Origin: Gammaproteobacteria bacterium | GTDB lineage: Bacteria; Pseudomonadota; Gammaproteobacteria; Pseudomonadales; Ketobacteraceae | Reading direction: 5' to 3' | Assembly: GCA_013178375.1 (NCBI GenBank) | Contig: JABLXQ010000019.1 | Coordinates: 48,341 to 112,340, forward strand | Length of the DNA stretch: 64,000 nucleotides | Shown here: piece by piece, positions 56,053 through 64,000 of the stretch | How the letters are laid out: each line of letters opens with the position of its first letter | Position numbering within the stretch: position 1 is the stretch's first letter | Translations under genes and position numbers: made by a program | Notes under the pieces: generated by a model | What the model was told of the DNA's origin: nothing | The model's database searches: none | Seen by the model: only the letters and a program-made list of their open reading frames with translations

Positions 56053-56667
56053 ATGAGCACCCCCATTTCTCTCGACACAATCCCCGATCTTTGTCGCATT
56101 GAAAATGTGCAGAAGGAAGACATGCAGGAACGCTGCATGGACATGACGCACTCCATCTATCCGCACGACAAAATATTCGGCGACTACTGCACCATCCAGG
56201 AATATATTCACTGCCCGCCGCAAACCACATTTGAATATCTGGCGGAAACGTCCAATCTGCTGGAATGGACGTACAGCCTGCGTGACATGACGTATGACGA
56301 GGAACGGAATCTGTACGAGTTCACCGATGCTGTCGGCGGCAAGACCAAATGCTACTGCCGCACCGTAGCACACAGGGACGCCATGACCGTGGACTACCAC
56401 TGCGCTTGGGACCAGGGCGATGAACTCTGGATGATTTACCTGATGCGTGTAATTCCCGCGGAACCTGTACTCAACAAGCCGGGCTCTGTCGTGCTCTGGA
56501 CCAACTGCCATCACCCCTACTACGAAAAAAATCCGTACCCGCAGCAGGCTCCTGCCGATCGTAAAATCTGGGTGGGCGACATGTGGCCCATGTTCTACGC
56601 CGGCCACTGGATTGAAATGCAGAACCTGAAGAAAATTCTTGAACACCGGCACGCCAGCTTGCGTTGA
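56053..56667 (+). CDS. SRPBCC-like protein, first gene of the biosynthetic cluster
   Basis: A 204-residue soluble protein. The pattern ECI.CPPQTTFEYLAETSNLLEW followed by alternating strands is like the START/polyketide-cyclase (SRPBCC) fold, which binds hydrophobic molecules. It is rich in Trp, Tyr, His and Cys. Cyclase, hydrolase, or mere carrier functions are all possible. It begins a four-gene unit: the KAS III-like gene starts 21 bases after it. Leader DNA ahead of it is AT-rich and probably holds the promoter. Confidence 0.6.
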   Translation: MSTPISLDTIPDLCRIENVQKEDMQERCMDMTHSIYPHDKIFGDYCTIQEYIHCPPQTTFEYLAETSNLLEWTYSLRDMTYDEERNLYEFTDAVGGKTKCYCRTVAHRDAMTVDYHCAWDQGDELWMIYLMRVIPAEPVLNKPGSVVLWTNCHHPYYEKNPYPQQAPADRKIWVGDMWPMFYAGHWIEMQNLKKILEHRHASLR

Positions 56668-56688
56668 ACACGCACAGGAGATTACAGG

Positions 56689-57687
56689 ATGGAACCCATT
56701 AGCCTGCAAGGCGTAGCCAGCTATCTGCCCGACAGCGTCGTGGACAATGATTTTTTCCGTCTGGCATCCGGCATCGATCGTCATCCCATGTTTCGCGGCA
56801 CCCACTTGCGTCATCACATCGATCATGACGAATCCGCCACCAGCATGGCGGTAAAAGCCATCCAGCGGCTGGCAGAAAAACTGGATCTGGATGTCGCGCG
56901 CGATGTGGATGTCCTCATCACCAACGTGACACTGGCGGACCTGCCTTTCGTCGGTTGTGGCGCCGCCATTACTGGCGAGCTGAAACTGAATCCGCGCTAC
57001 ATTTACGATCTGCAGAACGGCGGCTGTGTGTCCTTCATTTTCATGCTGGAACTGGCGCAACTGATCCTGCAATCCACCCAGGCGCGCTCCGCCATACTGT
57101 GTAATTTGCAAACGGCGGCCGGCCGCGTGTTTTCGTTGGAAGACAATCGCAAACTGCCGCAATCCTGCGTACCTGGCGACGGCTGTGGTGTGGCCTATGT
57201 CACCCGCGAAGGCAACAATCCCGTACTCACCACCGTTACCCGCACCCACGGCAATTTCGCCAACGACATGGAAGTAAAAGCGCCGGACGGCCGCCACTGG
57301 TGGCAACCCGGTGCCACGGCATTCAACATCGATTTTGATGAAACCAAGATTGCGTCAATCGTGGCGCGCGGCAACCGGCTGGTGCCGGAAGCGCTGTACC
57401 AGGCACTGAAGCAGGCCGGACTCGGCAGCCAGGATGTGGATTTTCTGGTAACCAACCAGCCCAACCGGATTTTCCTGCGCAACTGGCGCGAGTCGGTGCA
57501 ACTGCGGGAAGAGCAGCACATCCAGACCCTGGCGGAACATGGCAACCTGTTTGGTGCCGCCATTCCCATCTGCCTGGAACGGGGGATCGACGATGGCCGC
57601 ATCCATCCCGCCAGCAATCTGCTGCTGGGCGGATTTTCCCACGCGGGGGATTACAGCGCCGCCGCCATCGTGCGCTGGAACGGATAG
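56689..57687 (+). CDS. KAS III-like (FabH-fold) acyltransferase or ketosynthase with altered catalytic triad
   Basis: A 332-residue thiolase-fold enzyme. The acyl-accepting Cys113 lies in NGGCVSF, at the position of FabH Cys112. The later triad Asn is Asn286 in EHGNLFGAAIP. The block aligned to FabH PHQAN reads TNQPN, putting Asn256 where the catalytic His should be. Loss of that His argues against ordinary decarboxylative condensation and for acyl transfer or condensation by another route, as in some specialised KAS III enzymes. It sits between the SRPBCC-like and ThDP-dependent genes with gaps of 21 and 5 bases, so it clearly belongs to a shared pathway. It is not likely to be the housekeeping FabH. 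Confidence 0.8.
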   Translation: MEPISLQGVASYLPDSVVDNDFFRLASGIDRHPMFRGTHLRHHIDHDESATSMAVKAIQRLAEKLDLDVARDVDVLITNVTLADLPFVGCGAAITGELKLNPRYIYDLQNGGCVSFIFMLELAQLILQSTQARSAILCNLQTAAGRVFSLEDNRKLPQSCVPGDGCGVAYVTREGNNPVLTTVTRTHGNFANDMEVKAPDGRHWWQPGATAFNIDFDETKIASIVARGNRLVPEALYQALKQAGLGSQDVDFLVTNQPNRIFLRNWRESVQLREEQHIQTLAEHGNLFGAAIPICLERGIDDGRIHPASNLLLGGFSHAGDYSAAAIVRWNG

Positions 57688-57692
57688 GTTTC

Positions 57693-59453
57693 ATGATCTC
57701 CCTGCAGCGGACGGAACTGACACTGGCGGAAGCGTTGACGCTGGCCATTCGTGACGCTGGCGTGAGCCATGTGTTCGGCGTCAGCGGTGCCAATATTGAA
57801 TCGTTCCATGATGCGTTGTTCCGTCTGGCACAGCACGATATCACCAGCCTGCTGTGCAAGAGCGAGCGCGGAGCCAGCTTCATGGCGGACGGCTTTGCCC
57901 GTCAGAGTGGCACGCTGGCCGTGTGCTGTTCCACCTCCGGCGGCGGCATGATGAATCTCGCCGTGGGCCTGGCGGAGTCGCGCAATTCCGGCATTCCGGT
58001 CCTTGCCATCATTGGCTGCCCGCCCTCCGGTCTGGCGGGCCGGGGCGCCTTCCAGGATGGCTCCGGTGGCCGCGACCGCATCGACGCCGAACTGCTGTGG
58101 CAGGCTGTCGCCAAGTACAGCACTACGGTCACTCCCGCCAAATTCTGGTTGCAGCTGCAGCAGGCGATCAAAGCAACCCGCGAAGGATTCAAGGGCCCGG
58201 CGGTGTTGCTGATTCCCAGTGATTTCTTTAATGCGCCAGTGACCGCGCGACCCGCATTTTTTGCAGCGGAAACCAGTACCGGTGGCGGCACAGTTCCGGC
58301 GCACCAGCTGTACCAGCTGGAACTGGCACTGCGGCGATCCCGTCACCCCCTGCTGATTGCAGGACCTGCCGTGAGTGGCAACCGGGAACTGCAACACTTC
58401 AGTTTCACTAGCGGCATTCCCGTGGCCACCACCATGGAATCGACCGCTGCCTTTCCGCATCATCACCCGCGCTTCATGGGCGTGCTGGGCGTAGCCGGCC
58501 ATCGCAACGTACACGACTACCTGCGCACCTGCGATCTGGTAGTGAGCCTGGGCTCGCAGCTGGAAATCATGACGCGGGGTGCCGCGCAGGAAGCGCTGGA
58601 TTCGATTCCCATCCATATCTATCACACGTCCACCGCCAGCGCGCCCGTGTCAAACCTGATCCGGCTGTGCGAATGCGATCCAAACTCGGTGATTCTCGGC
58701 TTACGGCAGACACTGGTGCAATTCCGCAGTGCGCCGCTGTCGCAACCGGAACGGGCGCCAACCCGGCGCCGGCTCGCCGCAACATCGCGCGAAGACGGAA
58801 TGACCACCACCGAGGCACTGCAACTGCTGCAACCCTTCGTGCCGCATTTCAACCAGTTTCTGTTTGACGCCGGTAATTGCGCCGCTGCGGCAGCACACCT
58901 GCTGGCGCTGCCGGACCACGCCCGCTCCCACATCGCACTCGGCATGGGCGGCATGGGTTATGCCATTGCAGCGGCCATCGGCATGCGCCTGTCGCAACCG
59001 GAAGGCGCAACCCTTGTTATCTGCGGCGATGGCGCCTTTCTGATGGAAGGGCTGGAAATTCACACCGCCATCGAACTGAAACTGAGAATCCTGTACCTGG
59101 TGTTCAACGACAGCCAGCACGGCATGTGTGTGAGCCGGCAACGACACTTCTTCGATGACCGGATTTTCTGCACCACTTACAGCACCGTGAATTTCACCGA
59201 GCTCACCCGCGGACTGGCAGGCGAAAATGCCTGCTACTGCGCCCAGGTCACTGATGCCGGGTCACTGCATGCCTGCCTGGACGAATACCTCAGCCAGGAC
59301 GAAGCCATGCCCGGTGTCATCGAGCTGATGATCACGCAGGAAGAGCTGCCAGCGTTTTTTCCGCTGAATTCCGACATCGTCACACAACGTTCTTCCCGGC
59401 TTACACAATCTGAAGACGAACTCCCGCTGATACCGGAACAGGGCCTCAGGTAA
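57693..59453 (+). CDS. ThDP-dependent enzyme, acetolactate synthase-like
   Basis: A 586-residue enzyme of the acetohydroxyacid synthase/benzoylformate decarboxylase group. The catalytic Glu58 is in SERGASFMADGFAR. The ThDP/Mg motif starts at GDG (445-447) and ends with Asn472-Asp473 (FNDSQHGM). The three domains (PYR, middle, PP) are complete. Such enzymes decarboxylate a 2-oxo acid and either release an aldehyde or add the activated unit to a second carbonyl, giving an alpha-hydroxyketone. No small regulatory subunit or ilvC is nearby, so branched amino acid synthesis is unlikely. It is tightly linked to the KAS III-like gene and the P450. Confidence 0.88.
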   Translation: MISLQRTELTLAEALTLAIRDAGVSHVFGVSGANIESFHDALFRLAQHDITSLLCKSERGASFMADGFARQSGTLAVCCSTSGGGMMNLAVGLAESRNSGIPVLAIIGCPPSGLAGRGAFQDGSGGRDRIDAELLWQAVAKYSTTVTPAKFWLQLQQAIKATREGFKGPAVLLIPSDFFNAPVTARPAFFAAETSTGGGTVPAHQLYQLELALRRSRHPLLIAGPAVSGNRELQHFSFTSGIPVATTMESTAAFPHHHPRFMGVLGVAGHRNVHDYLRTCDLVVSLGSQLEIMTRGAAQEALDSIPIHIYHTSTASAPVSNLIRLCECDPNSVILGLRQTLVQFRSAPLSQPERAPTRRRLAATSREDGMTTTEALQLLQPFVPHFNQFLFDAGNCAAAAAHLLALPDHARSHIALGMGGMGYAIAAAIGMRLSQPEGATLVICGDGAFLMEGLEIHTAIELKLRILYLVFNDSQHGMCVSRQRHFFDDRIFCTTYSTVNFTELTRGLAGENACYCAQVTDAGSLHACLDEYLSQDEAMPGVIELMITQEELPAFFPLNSDIVTQRSSRLTQSEDELPLIPEQGLR

Positions 59454-59460
59454 ACACGCC

Positions 59461-60831
59461 ATGCGATCCTTCACCCGACTCTCCCACGCTGCGCGCCTGG
59501 GTCTGAATGTGGAACGCTTTTTCCACAGCATGCGTGTACGGCATGGCAATACCTTCAGCGTGCTGATGCCCGGATTGAATGATGTGGTTTTCACCAGCGA
59601 CCCAATACTCGTCAGCCAGTTGCTGCAGGCCGACAGCGGCACCCTGTCATCGTCCCTGCCCAGCCCGCTGGAACCCCTGCTGGGGAACGGCTCGCTGATT
59701 CTGTTGCAAGGCCAGGCCCATGCGCAGGAACGGCAGCAACTTAAACCTCTGTTCCAGGGCACTTGCCTGCACCGCTATTCCGGTTTCATCCGGCAGGCGA
59801 TCAGCGACGCAGACCAGCATCTTGCCAGTCCGCTCGATGCGCAGGCATTCATGAAACAGGTGACACTGGATGTCATCCTGCGTGCCATATTCGGCATCAA
59901 TACGCCCGACCGCCGCGCCCTTTTCAGCGCCGCCATCGGACGGTTGCTGGCATCCTTCTCCTCGCTGCTGTTGTTGGTGCCACAATCCCGTTTCAGTTTG
60001 TTCGGCATCGGCCCATGGGACCGCTTTCTGCAGGCACGGCAGGCACTCGATGACCTGATCTTTGCCGAAATCCGCCAGCGCGCGCCAGACCAGAATGCAG
60101 ATGACATCCTCAGCCATCTGCTGCGCCAACGCACGGACCCATTGCCAATGTCGGAAGCAGAACTGCGCCACATCCGCGACCAGCTCACCACCCTGCTGCT
60201 GGCCGGCCACGAAACCACCGCCAATTCGCTGGCCTGGGCTCTGTACTATCTGGCGACGCACACGGCTGCACAATCGGCAATCCGGCAGGAAATAAACACT
60301 GTCCCTGACATCGACAACTCGGCATGGATCAGCAATGCCATGAAATCGGACCGGCTCGATGCGTTCTGCAAGGAAGTATTGCGATTGCGGCCCGTGGTAC
60401 CACTGGTAATCCGGTCGGTACTGAAACCCATCACGCTGGGCCAGCACCTGCTACTACCCGGCACCTACGTGGGCGTCGCCACGCACAACCTGCACACCGA
60501 CCCGCAGCTGTATCCACAACCCCATGCATTCCAGCCCGAGCGCTTTTTGCAGCGGAAATACAAGACGCATGAATACCTACCCTTTGGTGGCAGCGACAAA
60601 AAATGTCTGGGTTACGGATTTGCGTTGCACGAGATGAAAATCATTCTGGCCAGTCTGGTGGCCCGCCACGCCATCCGGTTACACCAGCCCGTTGAACCGG
60701 TCGCCAGCATTCAGGGACTCGTCATGGGACCGAAACAGAAAATCCTGCTGGAGCTGTCAGACCTGCCCGCGGTCACTCCAGCGCTGGCTGAATTACGGAA
60801 ACAAAAAACCCCGGCGCCGGTTCCAGAGTAA
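59461..60831 (+). CDS. cytochrome P450
   Basis: A 456-residue P450 without an N-terminal membrane anchor. The oxygen-binding helix I is LLAGHETT (248-253), the ExxR motif is E305-R308 (KEVLRLRP), and the heme-ligating Cys382 lies in FGGSDKKCLGYGFALHEM. It resembles the bacterial CYP110-like group that oxidises fatty or terpenoid compounds. It needs a ferredoxin and reductase supplied elsewhere. It starts seven bases after the ThDP gene, and its end overlaps a terminator. It would tailor (hydroxylate or desaturate) the cluster product. Confidence 0.92.
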   Translation: MRSFTRLSHAARLGLNVERFFHSMRVRHGNTFSVLMPGLNDVVFTSDPILVSQLLQADSGTLSSSLPSPLEPLLGNGSLILLQGQAHAQERQQLKPLFQGTCLHRYSGFIRQAISDADQHLASPLDAQAFMKQVTLDVILRAIFGINTPDRRALFSAAIGRLLASFSSLLLLVPQSRFSLFGIGPWDRFLQARQALDDLIFAEIRQRAPDQNADDILSHLLRQRTDPLPMSEAELRHIRDQLTTLLLAGHETTANSLAWALYYLATHTAAQSAIRQEINTVPDIDNSAWISNAMKSDRLDAFCKEVLRLRPVVPLVIRSVLKPITLGQHLLLPGTYVGVATHNLHTDPQLYPQPHAFQPERFLQRKYKTHEYLPFGGSDKKCLGYGFALHEMKIILASLVARHAIRLHQPVEPVASIQGLVMGPKQKILLELSDLPAVTPALAELRKQKTPAPVPE

Positions 60832-60850
60832 AGAAATGCGCCGGGGTTTT
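60805..60850. terminator. bidirectional intrinsic terminator between the P450 gene and zipA
   Basis: AAAACCCCGGCGC (60805-60817) is the exact complement of GCGCCGGGGTTTT (60838-60850). The GC stem with a T-run on the plus strand and, by symmetry, on the minus strand can end transcription of the convergent P450 cluster and zipA. The P450 stop codon lies in the loop. Confidence 0.8.
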
Positions 60851-60885
60851 GAAAGATAAATCCAGTTTTCTACCGCGCCGCAGTC

Positions 60886-61905
60886 TCAATACTGCCGCTG
60901 CCCGCCCTGCATCGTCAGCATCTTGCGTTCAAAATCCAGCACGCGCTGCCGGTAGTGTTCGGCGGTCTGCTGGCGCAGGATGTTGTGCTGCTCGTCGCGA
61001 ATGTCCGCTTCCAGCAGATTCGCAATCTTGCGCGCGGAATCCATCATGATTTCGAAAGCATGCATCGGCCGCTTCGGCCCTGGCAGTTGCATGAACATGC
61101 AGATGCCCGGCGTGCTGAAGTTATCCATGTTGTCCAGATCGAAGGTGCCGGGCTCCACGCCGTTGGCAACGCTGAACAGCATGGCGCCCTTGCCGCTGTG
61201 CTGCTCATAACGGTGGAAAATGTTCATCTCGCCGAAACGGAAACCGCAGGAAAGCAACACCCGCAGCAGGTCAGCACCGGGCAACTCGCCCTGCCGCGCC
61301 ATCACATTCATCACCAGCACTTCCTGGATATCCGGCAGCGGCGCTTGCACCGGCTGGTCACTCACAGCCTTGTCACGGGGCGCTGCTGCCGGCTCGGCGG
61401 GCTGCGGCCGCCCCTTGCCCCGGGTGGCTTTCGCCAGCCGTGCCTGCTGGTCGGCACGAGCCGCCAGCAGAATGTCGTCATCGGCAAACAGGTCGGACTG
61501 GTTGAGGGCATCCCCCTCCGGCTTGCGCTTGCGCTCCTGGCCACCATCACCGCTTTCACGGGCATAGGCACTGCCCAGCTTTTCCGGCTGGGCGTCATCG
61601 ATTTCCTGCGCCGAGCCAAAAGGTTCCGAGTAGCCAGAATCATTCCGGACATCAGGATCGGCATCGCCAGCATGCTGCTGGGACTTGCTCAGTGGCACCA
61701 CGCGGGCGCCGCCGTTGGGCAGTTCGCTGCGGTAAAAATCCCAGGTCTCTTCACTACCTTTATCACCGGCACCGGCTTCCGTTTCAGGGCGCATGATCTG
61801 CATTTTCAGCCGGCCACGGCGCATGCGGAAATAACCATCCAGCAGGATGCCCGCCACCAGCAGAAAGCCAATCAGTATCAGCACTTCTTTCAGGCCAATT
61901 TCCAT
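60886..61905 (-). CDS. zipA: ZipA, cell-division protein
   Basis: A 339-residue inner-membrane protein that tethers FtsZ polymers. One N-terminal helix (about 5-25; MEIGLKEVLILIGFLLVAG) precedes a basic segment, then a long acidic/Gln-Pro-rich linker (about 45-190) and the C-terminal FtsZ-binding domain (about 200-335; NVMARQGELPGADLLRVLL, FGEMNIFHRYE). ZipA is confined to gammaproteobacteria. It follows smc on the same strand, 159 bases away. ligA normally comes next but here lies 5 kb further on, beyond the inserted cluster. Confidence 0.95.
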   Translation of the reverse strand: MEIGLKEVLILIGFLLVAGILLDGYFRMRRGRLKMQIMRPETEAGAGDKGSEETWDFYRSELPNGGARVVPLSKSQQHAGDADPDVRNDSGYSEPFGSAQEIDDAQPEKLGSAYARESGDGGQERKRKPEGDALNQSDLFADDDILLAARADQQARLAKATRGKGRPQPAEPAAAPRDKAVSDQPVQAPLPDIQEVLVMNVMARQGELPGADLLRVLLSCGFRFGEMNIFHRYEQHSGKGAMLFSVANGVEPGTFDLDNMDNFSTPGICMFMQLPGPKRPMHAFEIMMDSARKIANLLEADIRDEQHNILRQQTAEHYRQRVLDFERKMLTMQGGQRQY

Positions 61906-62064
61906 CAAAGGGGTCCTCTTGTCTTCCCTATCCGCCCTGCGACACCTGCGCAACGGCAACGCTTTGATTCACTAATCAACAACATAGAGCAAATCCGTCA
62001 AAAATAAAGTTGTCTGCGTCAATCTTCGGCCAATCCGGGCACCCCGGAGCCGTATTTCCCGGCC

Positions 62065-64000
62065 TCAGGCAATTGCCAGGGCCGCCGCTTCCTCCACGTT
62101 CACGGTCACCAGACGCGACACGCCGGGCTCGTGCATGGTCACCCCCATCAGCTGATGTGCCATCTCCATGGCGATCTTGTTGTGGGTGATATAAATGAAC
62201 TGCACCTTGGACGACATCTCTTCCACCATGCGGGAATAGCGGCCCACGTTGGCGTCGTCCAGTGGCGCGTCGACTTCGTCCAGCATACAGAACGGCGCCG
62301 GATTCAGCTGGAAAATGGAGAACACCAGCGCAATCGCCGTCAGCGCCTTTTCCCCACCGGACAGCAGGTGGATGGTGCTGTTTTTCTTGCCCGGCGGACG
62401 CGCCATGATGGTGACGCCGGTATCCAGCAGATCATCCCCGGTCAGCTCCAGATACGCGCTGCCGCCACCGAACACTTTCGGGAACAGGGTGGACAGGCCG
62501 TGGGTCACCTTGTCGAAGGTTTCCTTGAAGCGGGTGCGGGTTTCGCGGTCGATCTTGCGGATGGCGTTTTCCAGGGTTTCCAGCGCCTGGTTCAAATCGT
62601 TATGCTGGGCATCCAGGTAATTCTTGCGCTCGGACTGCGATTTGAATTCGTCGATGGCGGCGAGGTTGATGGGGCCCAGGCGGGAAATGCGCGCGGCGAT
62701 CCGTTCCAGATCGGCGTTCCACTGTTCTTCGTTGGCTTCCGGCGGCAGTTCTGCCACCACGGTTTCCAGATCGTATTGCGCTTCCTTCAACTGGTTTTGC
62801 AGGGTTTCACGCTGCACGCGCATGCCCTGCCAGTCCATCCGGTTGCGTTCCAGTTCGCTGCGCACGCTCTGCGCCGACTGTTCCGCCTCGCTGCGTTTCT
62901 TTTCCGAGGCCCGCAGATCGTGTTCGCAATCTTCCTGCGCGCGGCGGGCGTTGCGCAGTTCGTCTTCCACGTTCAGGCGCGCTTCCAGTTTGGCTTCCAG
63001 TTCCGCCTGCAGTTCCACGAACGGATCGTCACCCAGCGCAAGCTGTTCCTCGATCGCGGCGCGGCGTTCCTTGAACTGCGACAGCTGCTGGCGCAGACGC
63101 TCCAGTGCATTTTTGATCGATGAGGACTGGGTTTGCAGTTGCTGGGTTTGCAGGGCCAGCTGATGCGCCTTGTCCTTGCCTTCGCGGGCCGCCAGCCGCA
63201 CCTGATCCAGCCGCGCACGGTTTTCATCGCGCTGCTTCAGCAGTCTTTCCCGCTGCTCGGTGTCGTTGGTCATCAGGTCCATGGCTTCCTGCAGCACCAG
63301 CCGCGCTTCGCCCAGGGTTTCCTGTTCCTGCTGCTGCTGTTCGCGGCACTCATCCAGTTCCTTGCTGATACGTTCGCGACGCATGTTGAACTGTTCCAGC
63401 CGCACCTGCTTGGCGCTCAGCTGTGCTTTCAGGTCGGACAGCGAGCGGTTGAATTCGGTGAACTGGCGCTGGGACTGCTCGCGGTTCTCCTCCAGCTCGC
63501 GCAGACCTTCGCGGCCATCGGTGAGGGTTTCGGTGAGACTTTCGATTTTCGCTTCGACTTCTTCCAGTCGCGCGCTGGTTTCTTCCAGGGCCTTGTGACG
63601 CTTGAGAACGCTGTCTTCCTGCGCGGTGTCGCGGGCCACCCGCATCCAGTTGGCGCCGATCCAGATGGCATCCTGGGTAATCAGGGATTCGCCGGCCTGC
63701 AACTGATTGCGCAGTTGCAGCGCTTCCGCCAGATCGCGGGCCACGAACACACCGGCCAGCAGGTTTTTCGCGGCGGCGTCGCCATTCAGTTTGTCCGCCA
63801 GCGGTTGCAGACCGGAACGGGCAGGAATCGCAACCGGTTTGCCGGTATCGAGAAACGCCACCACGCCCTTGTTAAGGCTGCCGATGACAGCAGTGACCGC
63901 ATCCAGACCATTGATGCATACCGCCTGCAGGTAATCGCCCAGCACGGTTTCCACGGCCTTTTCCCAGCCGCTTTCCGCTGTCACCTGCTGCGCCAGACGG
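62065..64000 (-). CDS. smc: SMC, chromosome partition protein (N-terminal part beyond window)
   Basis: The visible 644 residues are the C-terminal part. It begins with the hinge region (GWEKAVETVLGDYL, LDAVTAVIGSL), continues through the long coiled coil (about 110-480 of the visible part; heavy in Glu, Gln, Arg, Leu), and ends with the ATPase half: LLSGGEKALTAIALVFSI (signature) and CMLDEVDAPLDDANV (Walker B and D-loop). SMC condenses and segregates chromosomal DNA. The frame remains open through base 64000, so the start and Walker A are outside. Confidence 0.95.
   Translation of the reverse strand, partial: RLAQQVTAESGWEKAVETVLGDYLQAVCINGLDAVTAVIGSLNKGVVAFLDTGKPVAIPARSGLQPLADKLNGDAAAKNLLAGVFVARDLAEALQLRNQLQAGESLITQDAIWIGANWMRVARDTAQEDSVLKRHKALEETSARLEEVEAKIESLTETLTDGREGLRELEENREQSQRQFTEFNRSLSDLKAQLSAKQVRLEQFNMRRERISKELDECREQQQQEQETLGEARLVLQEAMDLMTNDTEQRERLLKQRDENRARLDQVRLAAREGKDKAHQLALQTQQLQTQSSSIKNALERLRQQLSQFKERRAAIEEQLALGDDPFVELQAELEAKLEARLNVEDELRNARRAQEDCEHDLRASEKKRSEAEQSAQSVRSELERNRMDWQGMRVQRETLQNQLKEAQYDLETVVAELPPEANEEQWNADLERIAARISRLGPINLAAIDEFKSQSERKNYLDAQHNDLNQALETLENAIRKIDRETRTRFKETFDKVTHGLSTLFPKVFGGGSAYLELTGDDLLDTGVTIMARPPGKKNSTIHLLSGGEKALTAIALVFSIFQLNPAPFCMLDEVDAPLDDANVGRYSRMVEEMSSKVQFIYITHNKIAMEMAHQLMGVTMHEPGVSRLVTVNVEEAAALAIA

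Noticed and set aside
57693..59453. Housekeeping acetolactate synthase (IlvB/IlvI)
   Set aside because: No small subunit or ilvC follows and the gene is embedded between KAS III-like and P450 genes.

Overview
The window looks like chromosomal DNA from a gammaproteobacterium, probably a marine, lipid-storing relative of Alcanivorax. ZipA, MnmC, YheU, PPK2 and a complete kdpFABCDE set fit gammaproteobacteria. The closer placement rests on the beta-oxidation pair and on a fatty acyl-CoA reductase of the Marinobacter/Alcanivorax wax-ester type. Both are recognised by eye, so the class is much firmer than the genus. No rRNA, tRNA, CRISPR array, transposase or integrase was seen.

Layout. 1-2947: beta-oxidation genes on the minus strand (thiolase, then a FadB/FadJ-type multifunctional enzyme cut by the left edge). 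3454-9209: a small membrane protein, a P-type cation ATPase, a lipoprotein and a 7TMR-DISM/GGDEF cyclic-di-GMP synthase. 9520-14768: a MacA/MacB-like export operon with two permeases, followed by a helical protein of unknown function. 14943-18639: a membrane-anchored FeeM-like N-acyltransferase, an SDR, a CsbD-like stress protein and a methyltransferase. 18792-29338: potassium supply (kdpFABCDE with a candidate KdpE box, and a TrkH subunit), with an ApbE flavin transferase between them. 29747-31267: the fatty acyl-CoA reductase, with a perfect 16-bp palindrome on its promoter.

31515-37937 is visibly more AT-rich than its surroundings. It holds a seven-gene operon (Rieske oxygenase, small protein, TauD/TfdA-type dioxygenase, two SDRs, SnoaL-like and CMD-like proteins) read away from a LysR gene, with three dyads in the shared control region. 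It resembles an acquired pathway for oxidising an unknown substrate. 38068-44259 is a run of regulator/enzyme pairs: AraC with a methyltransferase, TetR with an MpaB-like oxygenase, and TetR with an exported, tandem-duplicated phloretin/DAPG-hydrolase-like protein.

44293-53668 returns to general functions: an HD-GYP sensor, DUF4442, MOSC, an AEC transporter, mnmC, a CBS protein, yheU, ppk2 and an unknown membrane protein. From 53671 to the right edge lie ligA, zipA and smc, all on the minus strand. In many gammaproteobacteria these three are adjacent. Here a compact four-gene plus-strand cluster (SRPBCC-like protein, KAS III-like enzyme, ThDP-dependent lyase/synthase, cytochrome P450; 56053-60831) sits between zipA and ligA. 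The KAS III-like protein keeps the nucleophilic cysteine but has Asn where the catalytic His is expected. This cluster is the best candidate for an undescribed pathway in the window; an acylated alpha-hydroxyketone (acyloin) product is a hypothesis.
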